This document shows positions 25,283 to 34,213 of a DNA stretch of 39,592 nt, piece by piece. A model generated the notes under the pieces. The model had not been told where the DNA came from, did not search any database, and was given only the letters and a program-made list of their open reading frames with translations. The translations under genes and the position numbers were made by a program. How positions within the stretch are numbered: the first letter of the stretch is position 1; the number at the start of each line of letters is the position of its first letter. The stretch is from Flavobacteriales bacterium (GTDB taxonomy: Bacteria; Bacteroidota; Bacteroidia; NS11-12g; UBA955): positions 1-39,592 of the forward strand of contig CANKVN010000012.1 of NCBI GenBank assembly GCA_947487055.1, in the 5' to 3' direction.

Positions 25283-25642
25283 ATGATTCTGAAAAAACCC
25301 ATTATACTTATATCCGCTAGCCTTCTCTTTTTTTCCAGCGCCTGTAAAAAAACGAATACTGCTGCAACGGAAAAAATCACAGCCAAAATAGTTTGTGGGG
25401 ATTGTACCTGGGTTTTACAAAATGGATCCAAGGCATTGGTGAACAACAAGCCAAAAGGCAAGTACAATGAATCTTTGGAAATATCGGCAAAAAAGGGAGA
25501 TACCATTTTGTTCTTCGGGTACAATTACAGCACTACAGAAAACATGGATGGCTACTTACTTAAAGGCACCACAGAACTTAAGCATGGTGTAACGCATTGC
25601 GGTGGAAACCCCACTTTTTTCATGGAATATATCATTCCCTGA
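25283..25642 (+). CDS. Small predicted lipoprotein of unknown function
   Basis: 119 residues. MILKKPIILISASLLFFSSACKK is a lipoprotein signal with lipobox SSAC (lipidated Cys21). The mature part of about 98 residues has a beta-rich character. It contains VCGDCTWVLQNGSKALVNN, an SLEISAKKGDTILFFGYNY strand pair and a later THCGGN, giving three cysteines that might form one disulfide. No family is recognised. It stands alone between lepA and dprA with its own promoter box immediately before the ATG and probably sits in the periplasm or outer membrane. Confidence 0.75.
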   Translation: MILKKPIILISASLLFFSSACKKTNTAATEKITAKIVCGDCTWVLQNGSKALVNNKPKGKYNESLEISAKKGDTILFFGYNYSTTENMDGYLLKGTTELKHGVTHCGGNPTFFMEYIIP

Positions 25643-25748
25643 TTGATTTAAACAACGTGTTTCCAACTTTTTTAGATTGGAATAAGTAGATTTTTATAAA
25701 CATTAATTGAAATTTCAATGGTATTTTTTTATCATTGTTATTTATTAA

Positions 25749-26867
25749 TTGTTAAATATTTTGTCAGATTCTGAATTGTTTTATTTGTTGTCATTAAGTC
25801 AAATCCCCGGTATTGGTCCCATTTCGGGCAAAATACTCATTAGCCATTGTGGCAGCGCAGAGGCCGTTTTCAAAGAAAAACGCCGTCTTTTGGAGAAAAT
25901 TCCGGGCATTGGTAGTATAGGTGCTCAAGCCATTAAACAGGAAAATGGGGCACTCGCTGCGGAAAAGGAATTAACATTTATCGAAAAACAAGGCGTAAGG
26001 GCACTTCCTTATACCTCAACAGATTATCCTATCCGCCTGAAGCAAATTCTGGATAGCCCGCTAGTATTGTTCATCAGGGGCAATACAGCCCTGAACCCAC
26101 TGAGAACAGCTGCCATAGTAGGAACAAGAAAAAATACCGCTACAGGTGCCCAAATAACCAAGAACATTGTTGCGGATTTGAAACCGCATGCCTGTCACAT
26201 CATCAGTGGCCTTGCTTTTGGAATAGACATTATTGCGCACAAAACTGCATTGGATGAACAGATTCCAACGGTGGCCGTGGTTGCACATGGGCTGGACTTG
26301 GTCTATCCTTTGCGCCATAAAGCTGTTGCCGATCGAATGCTGGAAAACGGTGGCGCTGTTGTTAGTGAATTGTTTAGCGGCACAACCCTTCACCCGGATT
26401 TGTTTCCGCGCAGAAACCGCATAGTAGCGGGGATGAGCGATGCTGTAATTGTTATTGAAAGCATGGTGCGTGGCGGCAGTATGATTACCGCCCAGATTGC
26501 CCATAGCTATGACCGCGATGTATTTGCAGTTCCGGGAAAGCCCGGTGACAAAATGAGTGAAGGTTGCAATTTCCTCATCAAGCACCTGAAGGCCGGTATG
26601 TGCGAAAACGCTGCAGATATTGCCCGTGGAATGAACTGGGATATGGATATTGGTGTGCGTAAAAACAGGCAAACCACCATGTTTTTTAACCTTACTCCTG
26701 AGGAAAAACTTATTGCAGACAACCTGCGAAAAAAACAATCGCACATAGATGAGCTGTTGCTCGCCACAGGTCTACCCATGAGCAGGCTCTCTCTGCTCCT
26801 GCTGGAATTGGAAATGAAGCAAATGGTGCTGTCCTTACCCGGAAAAGTCTATAAGCTTGCCGGTTAA
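25749..26867 (+). CDS. dprA: DNA processing protein DprA (Smf)
   Basis: 372 residues. DprA loads RecA on incoming single-stranded DNA during transformation. An N-terminal SAM/HhH-like part has SQIPGIGPISGKIL and LLEKIPGIGSIGAQ. The extended Rossmann core follows with AIVGTRKNTATGAQ, SGLAFGIDIIAHKTAL, FPRRNRIVAGMSDAVIVIE and GSMITA. A C-terminal winged helix ends at KVYKLAG. No ATG is available in frame near the start. A stop codon at 25746 limits the gene to a TTG at 25749 or the second TTG at 25761, so initiation is non-ATG. It ends 5 bases before the convergent yidC stop. The 106-base upstream gap is very AT-rich. Confidence 0.95.
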   Translation: MLNILSDSELFYLLSLSQIPGIGPISGKILISHCGSAEAVFKEKRRLLEKIPGIGSIGAQAIKQENGALAAEKELTFIEKQGVRALPYTSTDYPIRLKQILDSPLVLFIRGNTALNPLRTAAIVGTRKNTATGAQITKNIVADLKPHACHIISGLAFGIDIIAHKTALDEQIPTVAVVAHGLDLVYPLRHKAVADRMLENGGAVVSELFSGTTLHPDLFPRRNRIVAGMSDAVIVIESMVRGGSMITAQIAHSYDRDVFAVPGKPGDKMSEGCNFLIKHLKAGMCENAADIARGMNWDMDIGVRKNRQTTMFFNLTPEEKLIADNLRKKQSHIDELLLATGLPMSRLSLLLLELEMKQMVLSLPGKVYKLAG

Positions 26868-26872
26868 ATACA

Positions 26873-28717
26873 TTATTTCTTGCCGGGCTTGCGCGAAGCA
26901 GCGTTGGTTTTTTGCTGCTGAGCCTTCATAACATCTTCCAAACGCTTGGAGAAGTTGCTCTTTTTAACCGGTTTTTTTCTGGCTTCTGCAATCTGGGCAT
27001 GCAGTTTCTGATCATCCACCAAACGGCGGATAGCAAACTGCTGACCGAATGTAACCATGTTGCTTACGAAGTAATACCAGGTCAAACCGCTTGGATAATC
27101 GTTCAATACACCAAGGAAAATTACCGGCATGAAATATCCAATCCACTTCATCTGTCCTGTAACACCGGAAATTTGATTGTTCAGGTGCGTGTATATCAAG
27201 GTTGAAATGGTCATGAGCAAGGTAAACAAGCTGATATGATCACCATAGCCGGGGATGTGAAATCCAAGGTCCAGGATACTGTCAAATGTGCTTAAATCAT
27301 GGCTCCACAGAAAGGTCTTCTGTCTGAGTTCAAACAATACAGGGAAAAACTGAAACAAAGCGAACAAAATGGGCATCTGCAGGAGCATTGGAACACAACC
27401 GCTCATTGGATTAACACCCGCTTTTTTATACAAAGCCAGGTTTTCAACCTGAATTTTTTGCATATCGTTGCCGTACTTCTCTTTAATCTGCTCTATTTCA
27501 GGCTTCAGAATGCGCATCTTAGCTGTTGAGATATAGCTTTTGTATACCAATGGCAAAAGAATGAACTTGATAATCAGCGTAAGCAAAAGAATCAAAATAC
27601 CCATGCTTCCAATCTTGCCATCCAGGAAATTAAATATTGGCAATACCATCCAGCGGTTCACCCAACCAAAAACGCCCCAACCCATGGGAATCATGCGTTG
27701 AAGTTCGTGGTCTTTAAAACCAGGATTAACCGCTTGCAGTGTTTTGTAGCTGTTTGGGCCAAAGAAAAAGGCCATATTCCACGTTTTTTCGGGCTCCTTA
27801 TTATAAGGTAAGAAGAGCTCCGAACGCATATCCTTAACATAATCAGGTTCCTTGGTTTGATCCCATGCAAGGTTACTTCCGTTGGCGAAACCATCTTTAT
27901 TGATTAAGGTAGCGTTGAAATATTGCTGTTTATAGGCCACCCATTGCACTTTGTTTGGCAATTTATCCACCTTTTCGGGGCTGCTCGCCGACATCAATTC
28001 GGGGTGCTCGCCGGGAACCTTATAAGCAATGGTGCTGTGCTGGCTCTCGAACTGCATGGATTTTTCCTGCTTGTGCAGCATGGCTTTCCAAACCAGTTTG
28101 AAATCATTGTTGCGCTGAAACTCCTGGTCCAGTCCAACTACCTTAACCGAATAATTAACAAGGTAATCCTGGGCGGAAAGCGTATAAACCTGCTCTATGT
28201 ACCCACCAGAACCATTCTCCAACCGAAAAGCAATGCTGTTATCGGTTTTGCTTGACACTTTCCAATTAAATTTATCGGTTCTTAGAACATCGTTTTTGGT
28301 GGTGATTTCGTAATAAAATTCCTGATGCTTTTTATCCAGCAAAATCAATGCAGTTGAATCTGCACGTTGGTATTGGTTTAATTTAACCTGCACAGGGCGG
28401 CCACCCATGCTGGAGAAAGTAACAGCAACGGACTGGTTGGCCAGGGTATACTCGGCAGCATCTCCACCAAATTGGGGCGCAAAACCTCCATAAACCTTGT
28501 TGAGCAAGGAACTGTCTTTTGCAGCTACTTCAGACACTTTTGTATCCGCTGTATCCGTGGAGGTTGTTTTTGTTTTAGCAGCAGCCTCTACTTTTGCGAT
28601 GCTGTCATCGTACCTGCGCTGCACTGCCAATTCTTGCTCAGAAGGAGCGGCCCACCAATAGTATCCCACCAGGATGAGAAAAATGAGGGAAAAGCCAATT
28701 ATCGTATTACGGTCCAT
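26873..28717 (-). CDS. yidC: Membrane protein insertase YidC
   Basis: 614 residues. YidC inserts and folds inner-membrane proteins, alone or with Sec. There is one N-terminal helix (about 5-23), then a large periplasmic beta-sandwich domain (to about 350). The conserved insertase core follows from about residue 370, with LPLVYKSYISTAKMRILKPE, NPMSGCVPMLLQMPILFALF and the YFMPVIFLGVLNDYPSGLTWYYF helix. It ends in a basic tail rich in Lys/Gln, a usual ribosome contact. Rnp A and rpmH, its frequent neighbours elsewhere, are not here. An imperfect TAATTTCG box lies 9 bases before the ATG, in the divergent gap shared with atpD. Confidence 0.97.
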   Translation of the reverse strand: MDRNTIIGFSLIFLILVGYYWWAAPSEQELAVQRRYDDSIAKVEAAAKTKTTSTDTADTKVSEVAAKDSSLLNKVYGGFAPQFGGDAAEYTLANQSVAVTFSSMGGRPVQVKLNQYQRADSTALILLDKKHQEFYYEITTKNDVLRTDKFNWKVSSKTDNSIAFRLENGSGGYIEQVYTLSAQDYLVNYSVKVVGLDQEFQRNNDFKLVWKAMLHKQEKSMQFESQHSTIAYKVPGEHPELMSASSPEKVDKLPNKVQWVAYKQQYFNATLINKDGFANGSNLAWDQTKEPDYVKDMRSELFLPYNKEPEKTWNMAFFFGPNSYKTLQAVNPGFKDHELQRMIPMGWGVFGWVNRWMVLPIFNFLDGKIGSMGILILLLTLIIKFILLPLVYKSYISTAKMRILKPEIEQIKEKYGNDMQKIQVENLALYKKAGVNPMSGCVPMLLQMPILFALFQFFPVLFELRQKTFLWSHDLSTFDSILDLGFHIPGYGDHISLFTLLMTISTLIYTHLNNQISGVTGQMKWIGYFMPVIFLGVLNDYPSGLTWYYFVSNMVTFGQQFAIRRLVDDQKLHAQIAEARKKPVKKSNFSKRLEDVMKAQQQKTNAASRKPGKK

Positions 28718-28726
28718 TTTACAGGG

Positions 28727-28734
28727 CGAAATTA
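28727..28734 (-). promoter_or_regulatory. Possible -7 box (TAATTTCG) for yidC
   Basis: Seven of eight positions match TAnnTTTG on the minus strand, 9 bases before the yidC ATG. No good -33 element is visible. Confidence 0.4.
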
Positions 28735-28845
28735 AGGATTATCGGCGGATTAAACACACGAAAAATGGCGGAAAGACTATCCTTATATATAAGACGAAAT
28801 TTCTGGGCAAAAAAATACAAATTCCGATAGCAAAGGCCATAATAA

Positions 28846-30383
<1,538 letters not shown>

Positions 30384-30384
<1 letters not shown>

Positions 30385-30614
30385 TGAATGTAGAAATCCT
30401 CACTCCAGACAAAGCCTTGTTTAATGGCGAAGCGGATATGGTAACCTTACCGGGCATCAATGGTAGTTTTCAGATTTTAAAAAATCACGCACCATTAATT
30501 GCAAACCTAAACAAAGGTACCATTCGTATTCACGCAGGCAGCAACAAACAATCTTTTGACGTTAGTGGCGGCCTGGTGGAGGTATTAAAGAACAAAGTAA
30601 TCGTTTTGGTATAA
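30384..30614 (+). CDS. atpC: F1F0 ATP synthase subunit epsilon (short form)
   Basis: 76 residues, against about 130-140 in most bacteria. Only the N-terminal beta-sandwich is present (MNVEILTPDKALFNGEADMV, then TLPGINGSFQILKNHAPLI). The two C-terminal helices that mediate ATPase inhibition are missing. The frame ends cleanly with VLKNKVIVLV and a terminator follows, so this is the short epsilon common in Bacteroidota rather than a broken gene. The consequence is that helix-extension inhibition of hydrolysis is not available. The ATG overlaps the atpD stop (TAATG). Confidence 0.93.
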
Positions 30615-30631
30615 CCTTAATTATTGATATT

Positions 30632-30667
30632 CAACAAAAAGCCGGCTTGTCCGGCTTTTTTGTTGAT
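30632..30667 (+). terminator. Intrinsic terminator after atpC
   Basis: CAACAAAAAGCCGG / CCGGCTTTTTTGTTG around a CTTGT loop: a 14-base stem with one bulged T, whose GC core is followed by a T-run. It starts about 18 bases after the atpC stop. Confidence 0.9.
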
Positions 30668-30850
30668 GTAAAAAATGCAACAGGATATTTTATTTTTGTT
30701 TAACAATATCATAAAGAAAGCAAACAAATGTCATTTTTTAGACACCCTAAAACCCACTATAACCAATACAGCAAAGGGTTTAAGCTAAAAACGCATCTAT
30801 CAAATGGTTTTTGTGTTTAACTTATAAAACAAGTTTATTCAACAAATAAC

Positions 30851-30881
30851 TTGAACATTAACATTGTTTTGTTGAACTTTG
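30851..30881 (+). promoter_or_regulatory. Promoter of the ECF sigma gene (TTGA - 19 - GAACTTTG)
   Basis: A -33-like TTGA at 30851-30854, a spacing of exactly 19 bases, and a -7 box GAACTTTG at 30874-30881 (one mismatch to TAnnTTTG), 12 bases before the ATG at 30894. The hexamer TTGAAC is repeated at 30851 and 30872, so the sequence could also be bound by a regulator or by the sigma factor itself. The 280-base gap after atpC otherwise holds the terminator and AT-rich sequence without genes. Confidence 0.5.
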
Positions 30882-30893
30882 CCTTATAACACT

Positions 30894-31433
30894 ATGACAA
30901 AACAATCGTCTGACTTCAACGCATTGATGGTTCACGAGCTGCAGCCCCTGAGGAATTACGCGCTTTCATTGACCCACAACATGGACGACACCAAGGATTT
31001 GGTGCAAGAAACGTTGTTGAAGGCGTATCGTTATAAAGAGAAATTTGCTGAAGGGACAAACCTTCGTGGCTGGTTGTATACCATTATGAAGAACAGCTTC
31101 ATCAACAACTACCGCCGAGACAGCAAAAGGAATACCTTTCTGGATTCTACGGACAACACCTATTTCATCGATCTTCCCTCCCACCGCATCGACAACGACG
31201 CTGAATTAACCTTCATTCGTAAAGACTTGGAAAAGGCCATCGATAAGCTTCCTCTGGAATTGAAAATAACCTTTACCTTAAACGCTGAGGGATACAAATA
31301 CCACGAGATTGCAGAAGAGTTAAACATTCCCATTGGAACCGTTAAAACGCGCATATTTGTGGCACGCCGCGTATTGAGAGAGCAATTGGCTCAATATGGA
31401 AGAGAATTTGGCCTTACCAGCATGAATGCATAA
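30894..31433 (+). CDS. ECF-type RNA polymerase sigma factor
   Basis: 179 residues. Region 2 spans about residues 15-80 (DDTKDLVQETLLKAYRYKEKF, then LRGWLYTIMKNSFINNYRR). Region 4 is at about 115-170 (ELKITFTLNAEGYKYHEIAEEL, IPIGTVKTRIFVARRVLREQL). There is no region 3 and no anti-sigma gene next to it. Related sigma factors in Bacteroidota often sit beside carotenoid genes (crtB/crtI), which fits the lycopene cyclase that follows after a terminator. The ATG at 30894 is chosen; a TTG five codons upstream overlaps the -7 box. Control of carotenoid genes by light or stress is an inference. Confidence 0.93.
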   Translation: MTKQSSDFNALMVHELQPLRNYALSLTHNMDDTKDLVQETLLKAYRYKEKFAEGTNLRGWLYTIMKNSFINNYRRDSKRNTFLDSTDNTYFIDLPSHRIDNDAELTFIRKDLEKAIDKLPLELKITFTLNAEGYKYHEIAEELNIPIGTVKTRIFVARRVLREQLAQYGREFGLTSMNA

Positions 31434-31452
31434 GGTAAATAACCGAACTTTG

Positions 31453-31483
31453 AAGGCATCTATCCAAGGATGCCTTTTTTTTT
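31453..31483 (+). terminator. Intrinsic terminator between the sigma gene and the lycopene cyclase
   Basis: Stem AAGGCATC (31453-31460) / GATGCCTT (31469-31476) with an eight-base loop, followed by nine T residues. The T-run ends 5 bases before the lycopene cyclase ATG, leaving no room for a normal promoter after it. Confidence 0.88.
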
Positions 31484-31488
31484 AACCC

Positions 31489-32217
31489 ATGAGCAAGAGT
31501 ACCTATTTCTGGATTGACCTGATTACCATTGCAGGACCGCTTTTTTTGTCATTTGACAAGAAGGTTGCATTTTATAAAAGCTGGCGCTATTTCTTCTCTG
31601 CAGCGCTCATCAGTTCGGGGGTTTATTTGCTTTGGGATATTATTTTCACCGCCCTGGGGGTTTGGAAATTCAATCCGGAATTTGTGAGCGGTTTTTACCT
31701 GATTAACCTCCCTTGGGAGGAAATTTTCTTTTTCATTTCGGTACCGTATGCCTGCCTTTTCATTTATGCTTGCCTGAGGCATTATTTACCCCAACTGGAA
31801 CACAGGAATTTCGGACGCATTGTATCCTTATTGCTGCTTATGCTATGCATTTTCGTAACCATCAACCATTACAACAAACTCTACACCGCTGTTACTGCAA
31901 TTTTACTGGCATTTACCCTGTTAAACCAGCTACTGGTTACGCGTGGCCGATACATGACCCACCTCTACATTGCATGGTTCGTTAGTATTATTCCCATGAT
32001 GATCGTTAATGGCCTCTTAACCGGATTGCCAGTATTGATTTATGACAACAGCCAAAATTTGGGCATACGTATACCATCTTTGCTTAGCGGCATGCAATAC
32101 GGAATACCGGTAGAGGATTTTTTCTACAACCTGCTGTATATGTTGTGGATGATCTGGATTTATGAGGCCAGAAAAAACCGTAAAGCCATTCACCTGTTCA
32201 CCCCGGAAGAGGCCTAA
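31489..32217 (+). CDS. Lycopene cyclase, fused CrtYc-CrtYd type
   Basis: 242-residue membrane protein with two lycopene-cyclase domains in tandem and about six to seven helices. Each repeat carries its signature acidic motif: PWEE at 75-78 (followed by IFFF) and PVED at 207-210 (followed by FFYN). In Gram-positive bacteria the halves are separate subunits. The fused form is usual in Bacteroidota and fungi. It would cyclise the ends of lycopene to beta-ionone rings. The start MSKSTYFWIDLITIAGPLFL lines up with the family N-terminus. No crtI, crtB or crtZ is in the window, so precursor genes are elsewhere. It sits immediately behind a terminator and 6 bases before the convergent mlaD stop. Confidence 0.88.
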   Translation: MSKSTYFWIDLITIAGPLFLSFDKKVAFYKSWRYFFSAALISSGVYLLWDIIFTALGVWKFNPEFVSGFYLINLPWEEIFFFISVPYACLFIYACLRHYLPQLEHRNFGRIVSLLLLMLCIFVTINHYNKLYTAVTAILLAFTLLNQLLVTRGRYMTHLYIAWFVSIIPMMIVNGLLTGLPVLIYDNSQNLGIRIPSLLSGMQYGIPVEDFFYNLLYMLWMIWIYEARKNRKAIHLFTPEEA

Positions 32218-32223
32218 ACCTCG

Positions 32224-33216
32224 TTATTTGGTGCCGTAAGCAGAATCTTGGAGCTGAGCCTTTTCACTGGCCTTTTTTGCCCGTTTACGCTGTCCCTTTC
32301 CCCATGGCAAAGGCAGATACTTTTCGGGATAACGGTTAATATCACGGGTTAGCACCTGCAGGTTTTTGGTTGTTTTAACCAAATTATCATAGAGCACCTG
32401 ATCGGTAGCCAGCTTACCCAGCGAGCCATTGCCCTGTTCTATGTTTTTAGTGATAACGGACAAGGAGGCAACTGTTGATTCCAGAGACTGCCCGATTTTA
32501 TCGAGTTGAACACTATCAAGCTTTGCCGTGGTGCGTTGCAGATTGCCCAGGCTGCTTTCAATCTTTTTGTTGTATTGCTCCAAATTGGAAGCAAAGCGGC
32601 CTGTGTTATCTAAGGTACTGGTTAATCCCGGCCTTGCGGCAGCTACTGCAGACTGAATTTCTAAAACTGTTCTGTTTAGCGAAGCCAAAACCACCGGAAG
32701 CTCGTCGAAAGCCTGAGCAACGCTTTGTCTGGCTATAAGGGAATTGAGGTGCGTGAGCAAAGAATCTGCTCCGGAGGCTATCGGGGCAATTTTTTCATTC
32801 ACCATCGCCATCACATCCTGCGAGTACATAGGCAATAGCGTATCTCCATCTTCGGCAAGTACTTTGGAATTCCCAAGCACCAGTTTCATGCTGGTTGCAC
32901 CAAGTATTGACGCTTCTATTTTAATTCTTGAATTTTCAGGAATTTTGATATCGTTATATATATCAATGCCCGCGACCACTTTACCGGAAGCAGGATCCAT
33001 CACCATACTTCTTAACTGGCCTACCCTATAACCATTATACATTACAGCGGTATTTTCTGCCAAACCCTGGGTACTATCATATAAAATCACAAATTCCCGA
33101 GCTCCACCAATGGGATTATCGCGACCCACCATATAATTATAACCCAGAATAAGCACTGTAATGGCTACAGCAGCTAAACTTCCTACCTTGGTTTCCTTAG
33201 ATACGCCTTTAAACAC
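32224..33216 (-). CDS. mlaD: MlaD-family (MCE domain) lipid transport protein
   Basis: 330 residues. One N-terminal membrane helix (about 11-29, with VGSLAAVAITVLILGYNYM) is followed by a single MCE domain at about 36-120 (YDSTQGLAENTAVMYNGYRVGQL, IPENSRIKIEASILGATSMKLVLG). A long region with heptad character (about 140-295) follows, then a basic Lys/Arg tail. MCE proteins form hexameric rings that carry phospholipids between inner and outer membrane with an MlaFE transporter. No mlaE or mlaF is in the window. It follows the amidase gene after 35 bases on the same strand, an arrangement I recall as common in Bacteroidota. Symbol by family only. Confidence 0.88.
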   Translation of the reverse strand: MFKGVSKETKVGSLAAVAITVLILGYNYMVGRDNPIGGAREFVILYDSTQGLAENTAVMYNGYRVGQLRSMVMDPASGKVVAGIDIYNDIKIPENSRIKIEASILGATSMKLVLGNSKVLAEDGDTLLPMYSQDVMAMVNEKIAPIASGADSLLTHLNSLIARQSVAQAFDELPVVLASLNRTVLEIQSAVAAARPGLTSTLDNTGRFASNLEQYNKKIESSLGNLQRTTAKLDSVQLDKIGQSLESTVASLSVITKNIEQGNGSLGKLATDQVLYDNLVKTTKNLQVLTRDINRYPEKYLPLPWGKGQRKRAKKASEKAQLQDSAYGTK

Positions 33217-33251
33217 AGTTTGTAGATTTTTTCAAAGATACTGCAAATTCA

Positions 33252-34106
33252 TTATCGCTGCACAGCACTGCTGTCATCCGTGCGTTTACTGCTTTCTCCA
33301 CCTTTGGAAGCAAATGCTTTTTCCAGGTCCTTTTTATATTGCCTAACAGCACGAAAAATCCCTTTTGCAATGGTTTTCTGCCCTTCTTCTGACTTCAAAA
33401 AACCACGATCACCGGTATTGGTCAAAAAACCTGTTTCCACCAGTACAGATGGCATTGCGGCTTGCCACAACACCAAAAATCCAGCTTGTTTAACACCACG
33501 GCTTTTAATCCTGGATATTTTGTTTGTTTGGGCTTCCACCAAGGAACTGAATTTTAGGCTTTGCTGTAAAAAAGCATTTTGAACCAGGGTAAAGATGATG
33601 TGCCCTTCGGGTGAATTGGGATCAAAACCACCATACCGGTCGTTGGTTTTATAATTGCTTTCAAACTTAATTGCCGCATTCTCGCGCTTGGCTACATCCA
33701 GGTTCCCCTGGGTTTTGTGCAGCCCCATAAAATAGGTTTCAGAACCGGCAGCGGTTGTGTTGACGTTGCTGTTGCAATGAATGGAAATAAATAAATCGGC
33801 TTTAATCCTGTTGGCCATATTGGGGCGTTCCCAAAGCTCAACGAATTTATCCGTATTTCGGGTAAACACCACATTCACATCTTCCAGGCTGTCGGAAATC
33901 AATTTGCCTAATTTCAGGGAAACAGCAAGGGTAACGGCTTTTTCCCAAATTTCGTTTGCCCCGTTGCAACCAGGATCCAGACCGCCATGCCCGGGATCAA
34001 TGACAATGGTTTTTAATTGCTTGGCGGGCATGCGGTTTATTGGTTTAGCCGAAGGCAAAACCAGAAAAAACAGGGCCAAAAGAAAACTGAATATTACAAT
34101 ACGCAT
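33252..34106 (-). CDS. N-acetylmuramoyl-L-alanine amidase (AmiC type)
   Basis: 284 residues. A signal peptide or anchor at 3-20 (IVIFSFLLALFFLVLPSA) precedes the Amidase_3 domain from about residue 33. The zinc ligands are His40 (DPGHGG), Glu55 (EIWEKAV) and His110 (ISIHCNSN), and the catalytic Glu224 lies in VLVETGFLTN. It cuts the amide bond between N-acetylmuramic acid and the stem peptide, which separates daughter cells. No SPOR or AMIN domain is seen. Position 124 onward has the usual Bacteroidota insertion before the second histidine-to-Glu region. It is the first gene of the amidase-mlaD unit and divergent from lptD across 107 bases. Confidence 0.95.
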   Translation of the reverse strand: MRIVIFSFLLALFFLVLPSAKPINRMPAKQLKTIVIDPGHGGLDPGCNGANEIWEKAVTLAVSLKLGKLISDSLEDVNVVFTRNTDKFVELWERPNMANRIKADLFISIHCNSNVNTTAAGSETYFMGLHKTQGNLDVAKRENAAIKFESNYKTNDRYGGFDPNSPEGHIIFTLVQNAFLQQSLKFSSLVEAQTNKISRIKSRGVKQAGFLVLWQAAMPSVLVETGFLTNTGDRGFLKSEEGQKTIAKGIFRAVRQYKKDLEKAFASKGGESSKRTDDSSAVQR

Positions 34107-34213
34107 AAGGGTCAGCAGGTTATTGGTTCATAAACCTTGCCAAAATTTTGAATGTTTCGTAAAAACACCTTCATATTGGCAAAGTTTTTGACGAATTTCG
34201 CGGTATCAGCTGC

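Noticed and set aside
26061-26744. 227-codon open frame antisense to dprA
   Set aside because: A shadow of dprA. No signal, motif or promoter supports it.
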